Shown here one piece after another: positions 1 to 9,484 of a stretch of DNA of 36,286 nucleotides. The translations under genes were made by a program, and so were the position numbers. Under the pieces are notes generated by a model. It was not told where the DNA came from. It did no database searches and was given only the letters and a program-made list of their open reading frames with translations. Position 1 is the stretch's first letter. Each line of letters begins with the position of its first letter. Source of the DNA: Gammaproteobacteria bacterium (GTDB taxonomy: Bacteria; Pseudomonadota; Gammaproteobacteria; S012-40); assembly GCA_029884425.1 (NCBI GenBank), contig JAOUHV010000030.1, positions 1 to 36,286 on the forward strand. Reading direction: 5' to 3'.

Positions 1-2431
1 TAATTTCTGCGACACGGGTACGCACCAGCGTACCGCCATCGCTGATCAGCATGATCTCGTCACCGTCCGCCACCAGCGTTGCACCAACAACACTGCCATT
101 ACGCTCAGAGGTCTGGATAGCGATAACACCCTGACCACCGCGACCATGTGCAGGATAATCTTCCATTGGCGTGCGCTTGCCGTAACCATTTTCGGTCGCG
201 GTCAGCACGGTGCCTTCTTCACAAATGATCAGCGAAATTACCTTCGCCTCACCCAGCAATTTGATACCACGCACACCGGCGGCGGTACGGCCCATGGCAC
301 GCACGTTGGACTCGTTGAAACGAATCGCCTTGCCGTTGCTGCTAAACAGCATCACATCGCGTTGACCATCGGTAATGTCGACACCAACCAGTTGGTCGCC
401 CTCGTTCAGATCGATAGCGATAATGCCGGAGCTGCGTGGACGAGAGAAGTCCATCAGCGAGGTTTTCTTCACCACGCCTTGCGAGGTCGCGAAGAAAATG
501 TAGGCATCTTCGGTGTATTCGCGAATCGGCAAAATGGTGTTGATGCGCTCGTTTTCTTCCAGCGGCAGCAAATTCACGATTGGGCGACCACGTGAAGTAC
601 GGCTGGCTTGCGGTACCTGATACACCTTCAACCAGTAAACTTTGCCACGGCTGGAGAAGCACAGCATGGTGTCATGCGCGCTGGTAATAAACAGTTTGTC
701 GATGAAGTCTTCATCTTTGGTCGCCGCCGCCGCCTTACCGCGACCACCACGACGCTGCGCCTGATACACATCCAGCGGCTGGCTCTTGACGTACCCTTCG
801 TGGGACAGCGTCACCACCATGGGCTCGTCGCTGATCAGATCTTCAATACTCAAATCTTCATGCGAGGCACGAATTTCGGTACGACGTGGGTTGCTGTATT
901 GCTCTTTGATCAACAACAGTTCGTCACGAATCACTTCCATCAGACGCGTAGGATTCAACAAAATCTCCAGCAGCTCGGCGATGTTAACCAGAATTTCCTT
1001 GTACTCGCTGAGGATCTTGTCTTGCTCCAGACCAGTCAAACGATGCAGACGCATGTCCAAAATCGCCTGGGCTTGGGCTTCGGACAAACGATAACCATCA
1101 GCCTGCATGCCAAACTGTGGCTCCAGATCATCAGGACGTGATGCATCCGCACCCGCGCCGGCCAGCATATCCAGCACAGCACCTGGCTGCCAGACGGTGG
1201 AAATCAAACCAGCCTTGGCTTCTGCAGGACTGGGCGATGCCTTGATCAACTGGATCACTGGATCAATGTTGGTCAGCGCAACCGCCAAACCTTCCAAAAT
1301 GTGCGCACGCGCACGCGCCTTGCGCAATTCAAAAATAGTACGACGCGTCACCACTTCGCGGCGGTGACGAATGAACGCTTCCAGCATCTGCTTGATGTTG
1401 AGCAGACGTGGCTGGCCGTCGAGCAGCGCCACCATGTTGATGCCGAACACGTTCTGCATCTGGGTGTGCTGGTAGAGATTGTTCAGCACTACGTCGGGCA
1501 TTTCGCCACGACGCAGTTCGATCACCATACGCATACCGTCTTTGTCAGACTCGTCGCGCAGTTCAGTGATGCCTTCGATTTTCTTTTCTTTGACCAGTTC
1601 AGCGATTTTTTCCAGCAAACGCGCTTTGTTCACCTGATACGGCAGTTCAGTGATGATCAAGCGCTGCTTGCTGCCTTCCTCGCCTTCCACCTCGTGACGG
1701 GCACGCACATAGATGCGGCCCTTGCCGGTCAGATAGGCTTCGCGAATGCCGCGTGCGCCGTTGATGATACCGGCGGTGGGAAAATCGGGGCCGGGAATAA
1801 TGTTAATCAGCTCGAGAATATCCAGCTCGGGATTTTCAATCAGGGCCAAACAGCCATTGATGACTTCGGCCAGATTGTGGGGTGGAATATTGGTCGCGAT
1901 GCCCACCGCAATACCGGCAGCACCGTTAATCAGCAGGTTGGGCAGCTTGGCCGGCAATACGGCCGGTTCGTGTTCGGATTCGTCATAGTTAGGGACGAAA
2001 TCGACGGTTTCCTTGTCCAGATCAGCGAGCAGCTCGTGCGCGATCTTGGCCATGCGCACCTCGGTGTAACGCATTGCTGCTGGCGCATCGCCATCCACCG
2101 AACCAAAGTTACCCTGACCATCCACCAGCATCTGGCGCATGGAAAACGGCTGCGCCATACGCACGATGGCGTCGTACACCGCAGAGTCACCGTGCGGGTG
2201 GTATTTACCGATCACGTCACCCACCACGCGCGCGGATTTTTTGTAGGGCTTATTCCAATCATTGCCCAGTTCACTCATGGCATACAGTACGCGGCGGTGA
2301 ACCGGTTTGAGACCATCACGTACATCAGGCAGAGCACGTCCCACGATTACGCTCATGGCGTACTCCATGTAGGAGGCTCTCATCTCATCTTCGATATTGA
2401 CGGGAAGAACTTCTTTTGCAAATGATTCCAT
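1..2431 (-). CDS. gyrA: DNA gyrase subunit A, C-terminal end beyond window
   Basis: The minus strand reads open from an ATG at 2431 to the window edge, about 810 codons, so roughly the last 60 residues of a normal GyrA are missing. The start reads [18 protein letters not shown], followed by the family hallmarks [21 protein letters not shown]. The quinolone-resistance region reads [17 protein letters not shown], with Ser and Asp at the positions equivalent to E. coli 83 and 87, so no classical resistance substitution. The catalytic tyrosine lies in RYTEVRM. Near the window edge, [16 protein letters not shown] belongs to the C-terminal pinwheel DNA-wrapping domain. GyrA pairs with GyrB to introduce negative supercoils. 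A terminator lies between it and mtnA, so it probably has its own promoter. Large plus-strand open frames across it are shadows. Confidence 0.97.
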   Translation of the reverse strand, partial: MESFAKEVLPVNIEDEMRASYMEYAMSVIVGRALPDVRDGLKPVHRRVLYAMSELGNDWNKPYKKSARVVGDVIGKYHPHGDSAVYDAIVRMAQPFSMRQMLVDGQGNFGSVDGDAPAAMRYTEVRMAKIAHELLADLDKETVDFVPNYDESEHEPAVLPAKLPNLLINGAAGIAVGIATNIPPHNLAEVINGCLALIENPELDILELINIIPGPDFPTAGIINGARGIREAYLTGKGRIYVRARHEVEGEEGSKQRLIITELPYQVNKARLLEKIAELVKEKKIEGITELRDESDKDGMRMVIELRRGEMPDVVLNNLYQHTQMQNVFGINMVALLDGQPRLLNIKQMLEAFIRHRREVVTRRTIFELRKARARAHILEGLAVALTNIDPVIQLIKASPSPAEAKAGLISTVWQPGAVLDMLAGAGADASRPDDLEPQFGMQADGYRLSEAQAQAILDMRLHRLTGLEQDKILSEYKEILVNIAELLEILLNPTRLMEVIRDELLLIKEQYSNPRRTEIRASHEDLSIEDLISDEPMVVTLSHEGYVKSQPLDVYQAQRRGGRGKAAAATKDEDFIDKLFITSAHDTMLCFSSRGKVYWLKVYQVPQASRTSRGRPIVNLLPLEENERINTILPIREYTEDAYIFFATSQGVVKKTSLMDFSRPRSSGIIAIDLNEGDQLVGVDITDGQRDVMLFSSNGKAIRFNESNVRAMGRTAAGVRGIKLLGEAKVISLIICEEGTVLTATENGYGKRTPMEDYPAHGRGGQGVIAIQTSERNGSVVGATLVADGDEIMLISDGGTLVRTRVAEI

Positions 2432-2547
2432 ATTAAACAGCCGTTTAGTGTGGCCTAAAGCCAGTGAGCCTCGGTCAAATCAGGTGCTCGATTGTAACAC
2501 AGGACGCGCCAATACTGCATATGAGCCGGGCAATAAGTATAAGGAAT

Positions 2548-2588
2548 AAAAAGGCCCCGCGAACCGTCAAATCCGCGAGGCCATTTTT
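2548..2588 (-). terminator. rho-independent terminator after mtnA
   Basis: On the minus strand GGCCTCGCG (2574-2582) pairs with CGCGGGGCC (2553-2561), with one G-U pair, followed by a T-run (complement of 2548-2552). It sits 19 bases beyond the mtnA stop and before gyrA, so it separates the two transcripts. Confidence 0.8.
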
Positions 2589-2606
2589 GTACAAAATGCA
2601 GCCGCC

Positions 2607-3644
2607 CTAGCCCATCAACTTGGCCATTTTTTCCGCATTGGGGCGTTCAACCACACCCAATTCGGTGACGATCACGTCCACCAACTCGGCCGGTGTCACA
2701 TCAAACGCAGGGTTCCAGGCGCTGGCGCCCTCAGCAGCCACACGCTGACCATTCAGACCCAATACTTCTTCCAGACCGCGCTGCTCAATGGGGATGTCGT
2801 CACCATGGCGGATGCTCATGTCCACGGTAGAGCTGGGCGCCACCACCATGAATTTCACCCCGTGATGACGTGCCAGCACCGCCAGTCCATAGGTGCCGAT
2901 TTTGTTGGCCACATCACCATTGGCGGCGATACGGTCGGAACCGACAATCACCCACTGGATCTGACCAGTTTTCATCAGGTGCGCGGCTGCACCTTCGCAC
3001 TGCAGCGTCACCGGAATACCATCTTCCAGCAGTTCCCAGGCTGTCAGGCGCGAGCCCTGCAGCCAGGGACGGGTCTCATCAGCAAACACCTTGCTGATAC
3101 GCTTTTGGGTCCAGGCGGAACGAATCACGCCCAGCGCGGTACCGTAACCTGCGGTCGCCAACGCACCGGCATTACAGTGGGTCAACACGCCGGAGCCGGG
3201 CTCGATAAACGCCGCGCCCAAATCACCCATTTTGTAGTTGGCCGCCAGATCCTCCTCGTGAATGGCAATCGCTTCCGCTTCCAAGGCAGCCACCGCATCG
3301 GTGCTCAGGCTATCAAGCTTTCTGCCCATCCGATCCAGTGCCCAGAACAGATTCACCGCCGTGGGACGGGATTCGGCCAGCACCTTGATGTCCGCCTTGA
3401 TCGCCGCCTTCCAGTCACCACCGGCAGCGACGCGCTGGCGTGCAGACAACACCACACCGTAAGCCGCCGCCACACCAATGGCCGGCGCACCGCGCACCAC
3501 CATGTCGGTAATCGCCCGGGCGGTGGTTACGGCGTCGCGATAAGTCAGGTAAACCTTCTCTCGCGGCAAAATGCGCTGATCCAACAACTCCAGGGAGTCA
3601 CCCTTCCACACCACGGCACGGGTGTTATCAATCTGAGACGCCAT
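2607..3644 (-). CDS. mtnA: S-methyl-5-thioribose-1-phosphate isomerase
   Basis: 345 residues, full length for MtnA. It converts methylthioribose 1-phosphate to methylthioribulose 1-phosphate in the cytoplasmic methionine salvage pathway. Family motifs are present: [13 protein letters not shown] (51-63), [18 protein letters not shown] with the putative catalytic Cys157, and [18 protein letters not shown] with the putative catalytic Asp237. The ATG at 3644 is preceded by GGAGG at good spacing. It is divergent from the MTA/SAH deaminase gene 92 bases away, whose product feeds the same pathway through methylthioinosine and a phosphorylase not seen here. No mtnB, mtnC or mtnD enzymes of the later salvage steps are in the window, so the pathway may continue elsewhere or end early. 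eIF2B-like paralogues are the only realistic alternative and the active-site motifs argue against them. Confidence 0.95.
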   Translation of the reverse strand: MASQIDNTRAVVWKGDSLELLDQRILPREKVYLTYRDAVTTARAITDMVVRGAPAIGVAAAYGVVLSARQRVAAGGDWKAAIKADIKVLAESRPTAVNLFWALDRMGRKLDSLSTDAVAALEAEAIAIHEEDLAANYKMGDLGAAFIEPGSGVLTHCNAGALATAGYGTALGVIRSAWTQKRISKVFADETRPWLQGSRLTAWELLEDGIPVTLQCEGAAAHLMKTGQIQWVIVGSDRIAANGDVANKIGTYGLAVLARHHGVKFMVVAPSSTVDMSIRHGDDIPIEQRGLEEVLGLNGQRVAAEGASAWNPAFDVTPAELVDVIVTELGVVERPNAEKMAKLMG

Positions 3645-3736
3645 TTATCCTCCAAATCACTGCGCAAGCGCGGCTAAACATGTAAACTGCAACAATTTCC
3701 GTATTATACCGGTTAGCTGAAGCAAAAAGGACAGAA

Positions 3737-5068
3737 ATGCAGACCGTCGACACCGTGATCAACGCCCGCTGGGTGATCCCCGTCAGGCCCGACAACACCA
3801 TTCTGGAAAATCACAGCGTCGTCATTCACGACGGCGCCATCGTTGCCATTCTTCCCAGTCTCGCTGCAGCCCAGCAATATGACGCGACAACCTTGCACAG
3901 CCTGACCGAACACGCGCTGATTCCCGGCCTGATCAACACTCACACCCACGCCAGCATGAACCTGCTCAAGGGTTTCGCCGACGATTTGCCGTTGATGGAC
4001 TGGCTGCAAAACCACATCTGGCCCGCCGAAGCCGCCAACGTCAGTCCCGAATTTGTCTACGACGGCACCCAACTGGCCGTGGCCGAGTCGTTTCGCGCCG
4101 GTGTTACCTGTCTGAATGAAATGTATTTCTTCCCCTATCAGGCAGCACAGGCCGCCAGCGATGCGGGAATGCGGATGTGCGTCGGCCTGATTCTGATCGA
4201 CTTCCCCACCGCATGGGCAGCAGGCCCGGACGACTATCTCGCCAAGGGCGTCAATGTCCATGATGCGTTTCGCCACAATCCGCTGATCACAACCGCGCTG
4301 GCCCCTCATGCGCCGTACACAGTGTCAGATGCTCCGCTGCGCCGGGCGCTGACCCTGGCCGAGCAACTGGACATCCCGATCCACATGCACATTCACGAAA
4401 CCGCATTTGAAGTTGCCGAGGCCGAACAAAAAACCGGCAAGCGCCCGCTGGCGCGCCTCAAGGAACTGGGGCTACTCGGCCCACGATTGATGGCCGTGCA
4501 CATGACCCAGCTCACCGACCAGGAAATTACCGATCTGGCCAACTACGGCGTGCATGTCATTCACAATCCGCAATCCAATATGAAGCTGGCCAGTGGCATC
4601 TGTCCCACCGTCAAACTGCTGGAAGCCGGCGTCAATGTCGCGCTGGGCACCGACGGTTGCGCCTCCAACAACGACCTGGACATGCTCAACGAAATGCAAA
4701 GTGCCGCGCTGATCGCCAAGGTCGCCAGCGGTAATGCGGCCGCACTGCCTGCCCACACGGCGCTACGCATGGCCACCCTCAACGGCGCCAAGGCGCTGGG
4801 ACTGGAGGCTGTGACCGGTTCGCTGGAAGTGGGCAAAGCCGCCGACATCACCGCCATTGACCTCTCGGCACTGGAAACCCAACCGGTTTATAATCCCATT
4901 TCGCAAATCGTTTATGCCGCAGGTCGCCATCAGGTCTCGGATGTTTGGGTCGACGGTCGCCAGGTGCTCAAGCAGCACCAGCTCACCACCCTGAACGAAG
5001 AACAACTGCGACGTAAAGCCCAACGCTGGGCACAAAAAATCCAACAAAGCAGGAAAGCATCATCATGA
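3737..5068 (+). CDS. mtaD: 5-methylthioadenosine / S-adenosylhomocysteine deaminase
   Basis: 443 residues, amidohydrolase superfamily (TRZ/ATZ group). Metal-site motifs are intact: [11 protein letters not shown] (His69 and His71), [18 protein letters not shown] (His216/218/220 region), [12 protein letters not shown] and [15 protein letters not shown] (Asp306). In Pseudomonas the orthologue deaminates methylthioadenosine to methylthioinosine, which a phosphorylase splits to methylthioribose 1-phosphate, the MtnA substrate. The divergent mtnA next door supports this role. The ATG at 3737 has an AAGGACA ribosome site, and a TATTAT -10-like hexamer lies at 3702-3707. It is the first gene of a seven-gene operon and its stop overlaps the ubiG start by four bases. 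Guanine or chlorohydrolase activity cannot be excluded from sequence alone. Confidence 0.9.
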   Translation: MQTVDTVINARWVIPVRPDNTILENHSVVIHDGAIVAILPSLAAAQQYDATTLHSLTEHALIPGLINTHTHASMNLLKGFADDLPLMDWLQNHIWPAEAANVSPEFVYDGTQLAVAESFRAGVTCLNEMYFFPYQAAQAASDAGMRMCVGLILIDFPTAWAAGPDDYLAKGVNVHDAFRHNPLITTALAPHAPYTVSDAPLRRALTLAEQLDIPIHMHIHETAFEVAEAEQKTGKRPLARLKELGLLGPRLMAVHMTQLTDQEITDLANYGVHVIHNPQSNMKLASGICPTVKLLEAGVNVALGTDGCASNNDLDMLNEMQSAALIAKVASGNAAALPAHTALRMATLNGAKALGLEAVTGSLEVGKAADITAIDLSALETQPVYNPISQIVYAAGRHQVSDVWVDGRQVLKQHQLTTLNEEQLRRKAQRWAQKIQQSRKASS

Positions 5069-5781
5069 ACACTGCCGCACACGCCAATGTCGACCAGCAC
5101 GAAGTCGCCAAATTCGAGGAAATCGCCTACCGCTGGTGGGACACCGAAAGCGAATTCAAACCCCTGCACGACATCAATCCGCTGCGCCTGAACTACATCG
5201 ACCGTCACGCCCAGATCAGCGGCAAAAAAGTGCTGGACGTGGGCTGCGGTGGCGGCATTCTCAGCGAATCCATGGCAGCACGCGCTGCCCAGGTCACTGG
5301 CATCGACATGGGTGCCACCCCACTGGAAGTCGCTCGCCTGCATCTGCTGGAATCCGGCCTGAGCGTTGACTACCAACAAATCACCGTCGAAGAATTTGCC
5401 GAGCGCCATGCCGGTGAATTTGATGTGGTCACCTGCATGGAAATGCTCGAACACGTCCCCGATCCCGAATCGGTAGTGCGCGCCTGCATCAAACTGATCA
5501 AACCCGGCGGCAAGGTTTTCCTCTCTACCCTCAATCGCAACCCCAAGGCTTACGCACTGGCGATTCTGGGCGCGGAATACCTGATGGGCATGTTGCCCAA
5601 AGGTACCCACGACTACAAAAAATTCATCAAGCCCTCAGAGCTGGGCGGCTGGATGCGCCGTAACGGCCTGACCATCGCCGACCTGAGCGGCATGAGCTAC
5701 AACCCACTGAGCAAAAACTACTCGCTGGGCAAGGACATCGACGTCAACTATCTCACCTACGGCATCAAGGAAACCGACTAA
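5065..5781 (+). CDS. ubiG: Ubiquinone biosynthesis O-methyltransferase
   Basis: 238 residues, class I SAM-dependent methyltransferase, the usual UbiG length. UbiG performs both O-methylations in ubiquinone synthesis (2-polyprenyl-6-hydroxyphenol and 3-demethylubiquinol). Visible features are the N-terminal [20 protein letters not shown] and NPLRLNYID signatures, SAM motif [24 protein letters not shown], and the post-II stretch [20 protein letters not shown]. The ATG at 5065 lies inside the preceding stop (ATGA), implying translational coupling. The mupP-like gene begins one base after its stop. The UbiG-MupP neighbourhood is conserved in Pseudomonas. Confidence 0.96.
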   Translation: MNTAAHANVDQHEVAKFEEIAYRWWDTESEFKPLHDINPLRLNYIDRHAQISGKKVLDVGCGGGILSESMAARAAQVTGIDMGATPLEVARLHLLESGLSVDYQQITVEEFAERHAGEFDVVTCMEMLEHVPDPESVVRACIKLIKPGGKVFLSTLNRNPKAYALAILGAEYLMGMLPKGTHDYKKFIKPSELGGWMRRNGLTIADLSGMSYNPLSKNYSLGKDIDVNYLTYGIKETD

Positions 5782-5782
5782 C

Positions 5783-6445
5783 TTGTCCATCCAAGCAGTT
5801 CTTTTCGACCTCGACGGCACCCTGGCCGACACTGCGCCCGATCTGGCCTATGCGCTGAACGAAACCCTCAAGGCCCGCGGTCATCAACCGCTGCCGTTTG
5901 AAGCCATCCGCCCGGTGGTTTCCCACGGTGGCATCGCCATGATTCGGCTGGGTTTTGACATCGGTCCCGGCGATGCGGACTACGACGCAGTGCGCGAACA
6001 GTTTCTCAATATTTACCTGCACAACATCGCCCGCCATACCACCTTGTTCGCCGGGATGAATGAACTGTTGGCCGAGCTGGAAAGCCGCGCCATCAAATGG
6101 GGCGTGGTCACCAACAAGCCCGGCTGGCTGACAGATCCGCTGATGGCGGCGCTGGGCCTGACACCACGCGCTGCCGCCATCGTCAGCGGCGATACCTGCG
6201 CCAAAAGCAAACCCCATCCCGAACCCATGTACCATGCCTGCAACCTGGTCGGTGTCGCTGCCGAACACTGCGTCTACGTCGGCGATGCCGAGCGTGACAT
6301 CGCCGCCGGTCGCGCCGCCAACATGCGCACCCTGGCCGCCACCTTCGGCTATCTGCTACCCGACGATGACCCGCACAGCTGGCAAGCCGACGCCCTGATC
6401 GATCATCCCCAACAAGTGCTGGACTACCTGGAGAAATGGACCTGA
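5783..6445 (+). CDS. mupP: HAD phosphatase, probable N-acetylmuramic acid 6-phosphate phosphatase
   Basis: 220 residues, HAD superfamily of the phosphoglycolate phosphatase type. Motif I is LFDLDGTLADT, motif II lies in GVVTNKPG, motif III in KSKPHPEP and motif IV in YVGDAERDI, so all four catalytic motifs are intact. In Pseudomonas the protein in this position after ubiG is MupP, which removes phosphate from MurNAc-6-P in the MurU cell-wall recycling route. Synteny favours MupP over Gph, which has almost the same sequence signature. The start is a TTG at 5783, one base after the ubiG stop. No ATG exists upstream of motif I in this frame, so a weak start and re-initiation from ubiG are likely. 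AmgK and MurU, the partner enzymes, are not in the window. Confidence 0.82.
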   Translation: MSIQAVLFDLDGTLADTAPDLAYALNETLKARGHQPLPFEAIRPVVSHGGIAMIRLGFDIGPGDADYDAVREQFLNIYLHNIARHTTLFAGMNELLAELESRAIKWGVVTNKPGWLTDPLMAALGLTPRAAAIVSGDTCAKSKPHPEPMYHACNLVGVAAEHCVYVGDAERDIAAGRAANMRTLAATFGYLLPDDDPHSWQADALIDHPQQVLDYLEKWT

Positions 6446-7725
6446 TGGAACTGCTGCTTCCCATCGCAATGCTGCTGGCCGGTCTGGTGGCAGGCTTTGC
6501 CATCGCCGCGCTGATGAAACAGAAAACCATCGCCGCCCAAGAAAAAACCAACATTGAACTGCAGGCCAAACTGAGCAATGTCGAAGCTGTGCATGCCGAG
6601 CGCCTGGCGACGGTAAAACAGTCGCACGAACAACTCAGCCAGCAATTTCAAAATCTGGCCTCGCAGGCGTTGGCGCGCAACAACGAACAGTTCCTCAAAC
6701 TGGCCGAGCAAAATCTGAAATCCTTTCAGGTGCAATCCCAGGGTGATCTGGAGAAAAAAGAACAAGCCATCGAAAATCTGGTGCGCCCCATTCGCGAAGC
6801 GCTGGAAAAAACCCAGCAGCACATTCACCAGGCTGAAAAAGAGCGCAAGGAATCCTACGGCGCCCTTAACCAGCATTTGCAAAATCTCAATCTCAGCCAG
6901 CAAGCGCTGCAGGGCGAAACGCGCAATCTGGTCAACGCCCTGCGCCGCCCCGAAGTCCGTGGTCAATGGGGCGAGATGACCCTCAAGCGCCTGGCCGAAC
7001 TAGCCGGCATGGTGGAATACTGCGACTTTTTCGAACAGACCACGATCAACACTGAGGATGGTCGCCTGCGACCAGACATGATCGTGCGCCTGCCCGGCGG
7101 CCGCGACATTGTGGTCGACATCAAAACCCCGCTGGATGCTTATCTGTCAGCGATGGAAGCCAGCGACGACAACCAGCGTCAAATCGAACTGCAACGACAT
7201 GCACGCCATGTGCGTGATCGTGTCAAAGAACTTTCCAGCAAGGCGTACTGGAACCAGTTCAAGAACTCGCCGGATTTTGTGGTGCTGTTCATTCCCGGCG
7301 AACAGTTCCTCGGCGCCGCGCTGGATGTGGATCGCAACCTGCTCGAAGATGCGATGAAAAACAAAGTCATCCTCTCCACCCCCACCAGTTTTGTCGCGCT
7401 GATGCGTGCCGTGGCCTATGGCTGGCGTCAGGAAGCGCTGGCAGAAAACGCCGAACAGATTCGCGCGCTGGGTGAAGAGTTGTACAGCCGTCTGGCCACC
7501 TTCGGCGAACACCTGAACAAAGTCGGTAAATCGCTGGAACAAAGCGTCGGCCACTACAACAAAGCCGTCAGTTCATTCGACAGCCGCGTACTGCCGGGCG
7601 CACGCAAATTCACTGAACTGGGCATTGCCGAGAAAAAAGTCATGGCCGATAGCGCCCAGGTGGAAACCCTGCCACGCCAGGTCAGCAGCCTGGAACTGGA
7701 CACCTCGCTGGAGCAGGATAAATGA
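6445..7725 (+). CDS. rmuC: DNA recombination protein RmuC homologue
   Basis: About 426 residues. An N-terminal membrane helix (ELLLPIAMLLAGLVAGFAIAAL) is followed by a long Gln/Glu/Lys-rich coiled coil (about 30-170) and then the RmuC nuclease-like domain, with LRRPEVRGQWGEMTLKR, DIVVDIKTPLDAYL, FVVLFIPGEQFL and STPTSFVALMRAV. RmuC limits recombination at inverted repeats in E. coli; its exact biochemistry is poorly known. I chose ATG 6445 because it overlaps the previous stop as TGATG and leaves GGAG at 6430-6433 with 11 bases of spacing. An ATG at 6436 is the alternative, with only 2 bases of spacing. The gene belongs to the overlapping operon. Confidence 0.92.
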   Translation: MELLLPIAMLLAGLVAGFAIAALMKQKTIAAQEKTNIELQAKLSNVEAVHAERLATVKQSHEQLSQQFQNLASQALARNNEQFLKLAEQNLKSFQVQSQGDLEKKEQAIENLVRPIREALEKTQQHIHQAEKERKESYGALNQHLQNLNLSQQALQGETRNLVNALRRPEVRGQWGEMTLKRLAELAGMVEYCDFFEQTTINTEDGRLRPDMIVRLPGGRDIVVDIKTPLDAYLSAMEASDDNQRQIELQRHARHVRDRVKELSSKAYWNQFKNSPDFVVLFIPGEQFLGAALDVDRNLLEDAMKNKVILSTPTSFVALMRAVAYGWRQEALAENAEQIRALGEELYSRLATFGEHLNKVGKSLEQSVGHYNKAVSSFDSRVLPGARKFTELGIAEKKVMADSAQVETLPRQVSSLELDTSLEQDK

Positions 7726-8615
7726 CGCCGGAATTGGCCGCTGCCTACGCCCATTGTCAGCAAATTGCCAACAACCACTACGAAAATTTTCCGGTCGCCT
7801 CCAAACTGCTGCCGGCGCACATGCGGCGCCCGTTTGCAGCGGTGTATGCCTACTCTCGCCATGTGGATGACCTGGCCGATGAAGGTGACGCCAGCGCACA
7901 GCAACGTTTCGAGGCACTGGACGACTACGGTCAGCAACTGGACCGCGCCATTGCCGGTCACGGCACCGATGACAAGATTCTGCTCGCCAATGTCGACGTC
8001 ATCCGCCAGCACAATATTCCGATTGCGCTCTACCACGACCTGATCACAGCCTTCAAACAGGACGTGCAGCAAAAACGCTACACCAGCCACGCCGACGTGC
8101 TGCAATACTGCCGCTATTCTGCCAATCCGGTGGGACGGATATTGCTGCATCTGGCCGGCGAAGCCAGCGAACAAAATCTGCGCGACTCCGATGATGTCTG
8201 CAGCGCGCTGCAACTGATCAATTTTTTGCAGGACATGCAGCAGGACTTTCACGAGCTGGGACGCATTTACCTGCCACAGTCAGACATGGACGAACTGGGG
8301 GTCACCGAACATCACCTGCGCAATGCGGTTTCCGATCAAGCCATGCGCGCCCTGTTCAAGCGCGAAGTCGCCCGTGCCGAAACCCTCATTCTGCGCGGAG
8401 CCAGCCTGGGCTGGCGGCTGAAGGGGCGTTTTGGACTGGAAATTCGATTGATCATTGGCGGCGGATTGCGTATTCTGCATCGTTTGAAGCAGTTGGAAAC
8501 GGATGTTTTTGAACGCCCTCGTCTCCGTAAATGGGACGGGCTGTGGATGCTCTGGTTTGCGCTCCGTCGCCAAGCACCAGCTGCAACTGTGAATACTAAA
8601 CTTGAAACTTCATGA
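7722..8615 (+). CDS. hpnC: Squalene synthase HpnC (hydroxysqualene synthase)
   Basis: 297 residues, trans-isoprenyl diphosphate synthase fold (squalene/phytoene synthase family). The two Asp-rich motifs are YSRHVDDLADE and LINFLQDMQQDF, followed by GRIYLPQSDMDELGV. In the three-enzyme bacterial route HpnD makes presqualene diphosphate from farnesyl diphosphate, HpnC converts it to hydroxysqualene, and HpnE reduces that to squalene. Adjacency to hpnD and hpnE in the order C-D-E decides the name over phytoene synthase. The ATG at 7722 overlaps the rmuC stop by four bases. The C-terminus after about residue 285 is low-conservation sequence. Confidence 0.93.
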   Translation: MTPELAAAYAHCQQIANNHYENFPVASKLLPAHMRRPFAAVYAYSRHVDDLADEGDASAQQRFEALDDYGQQLDRAIAGHGTDDKILLANVDVIRQHNIPIALYHDLITAFKQDVQQKRYTSHADVLQYCRYSANPVGRILLHLAGEASEQNLRDSDDVCSALQLINFLQDMQQDFHELGRIYLPQSDMDELGVTEHHLRNAVSDQAMRALFKREVARAETLILRGASLGWRLKGRFGLEIRLIIGGGLRILHRLKQLETDVFERPRLRKWDGLWMLWFALRRQAPAATVNTKLETS

Positions 8616-9484
8616 CACCTGACGACTATTGTGCCGACAAGGCCGCGAAAAGCGGTTCCAGTTTTTATTACGCCTTTCGCTTTTTACCGGATCAACAGCG
8701 CCGCGCCATCACCGCACTTTACGCATTCTGCCGCGAAGTGGATGATGTGGTCGACGAATGTTCGGATGAAAATATTGCCCGCACCAAACTTGCCTGGTGG
8801 CGCGAAGAAGTCAAGGCGCTGTTTCACGGCAGCCCCAAGCATCCGGTCACTCAAGCACTGCAGGAACAGATCAAGCATTTCAATCTGGCCGAAGAATATT
8901 TCATGGAAATCATCGACGGCATGGAAATGGATCTGGACTATGACGCCTATCCGACTTTCACCGAGCTGTCGCTGTACTGCTATCGCGTTGCCAGTGTGGT
9001 GGGATTGCTGTCAGCAGAAATTTTTGGCTATCAGGACAGACAAACCCTGAAATACGCCCACGATCTGGGCATGGCATTTCAGTTGACCAACATTTGCCGC
9101 GACGTAGCCGAAGATGCACAGCGCGGTCGCGTGTACATTCCGCAGGATGAATTAAAGAATTTCTCGGTCAGCAACGAAGAACTGTTACAACACACCACTT
9201 CGGAAAATTTTGCTGCCTTGATGAAATTTCAGGTCGAACGCGCCAAGCGTTACTACACCAAAGCCTTTGAGAAACTGCCCGACACTGATCGCTACCATCA
9301 ACGCAGCGGTTTGATCATGGCAAAAATTTATCAGGCCACCTTGGCCGAAATTGAACAAGACGGCTATCGCGTGCTCGAACACCGCATCAAGCTCACACCA
9401 CTGCGTAAATTGTGGATTGCCTGGAACGCGGCGCGGCACGAGAAAAAACGTCACAAATCCCAACAACGCCAAGCTGCTGCATGA
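8612..9484 (+). CDS. hpnD: Presqualene diphosphate synthase HpnD
   Basis: 290 residues, squalene/phytoene synthase family. It starts DDYCADKAAKSGSSFYYAF, typical of HpnD. The first Asp-rich motif is FCREVDDVVDE and the second is QLTNICRDVAEDAQRGR, followed by VYIPQDEL. It condenses two farnesyl diphosphates to presqualene diphosphate, the substrate of HpnC. It overlaps hpnC and hpnE by four bases each (ATGA), so the three are almost certainly co-translated. The tail is Lys/Arg/His-rich (HEKKRHKSQQRQ), possibly favouring membrane contact. Confidence 0.94.
   Translation: MTPDDYCADKAAKSGSSFYYAFRFLPDQQRRAITALYAFCREVDDVVDECSDENIARTKLAWWREEVKALFHGSPKHPVTQALQEQIKHFNLAEEYFMEIIDGMEMDLDYDAYPTFTELSLYCYRVASVVGLLSAEIFGYQDRQTLKYAHDLGMAFQLTNICRDVAEDAQRGRVYIPQDELKNFSVSNEELLQHTTSENFAALMKFQVERAKRYYTKAFEKLPDTDRYHQRSGLIMAKIYQATLAEIEQDGYRVLEHRIKLTPLRKLWIAWNAARHEKKRHKSQQRQAAA

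Noticed and set aside
2161-2220. Quinolone-resistance mutation in gyrA
   Set aside because: The positions equivalent to Ser83 and Asp87 are unchanged.
1301-2425. Plus-strand open frame of 374 codons
   Set aside because: It lies entirely on the opposite strand of gyrA, is rich in His/Gln/Thr as expected of antisense reading, and has no recognisable domain.
3645-3736. SAM or SAH riboswitch ahead of the deaminase or mtnA
   Set aside because: The divergent gap is only 92 bases and shows no riboswitch core; a simple promoter suffices.
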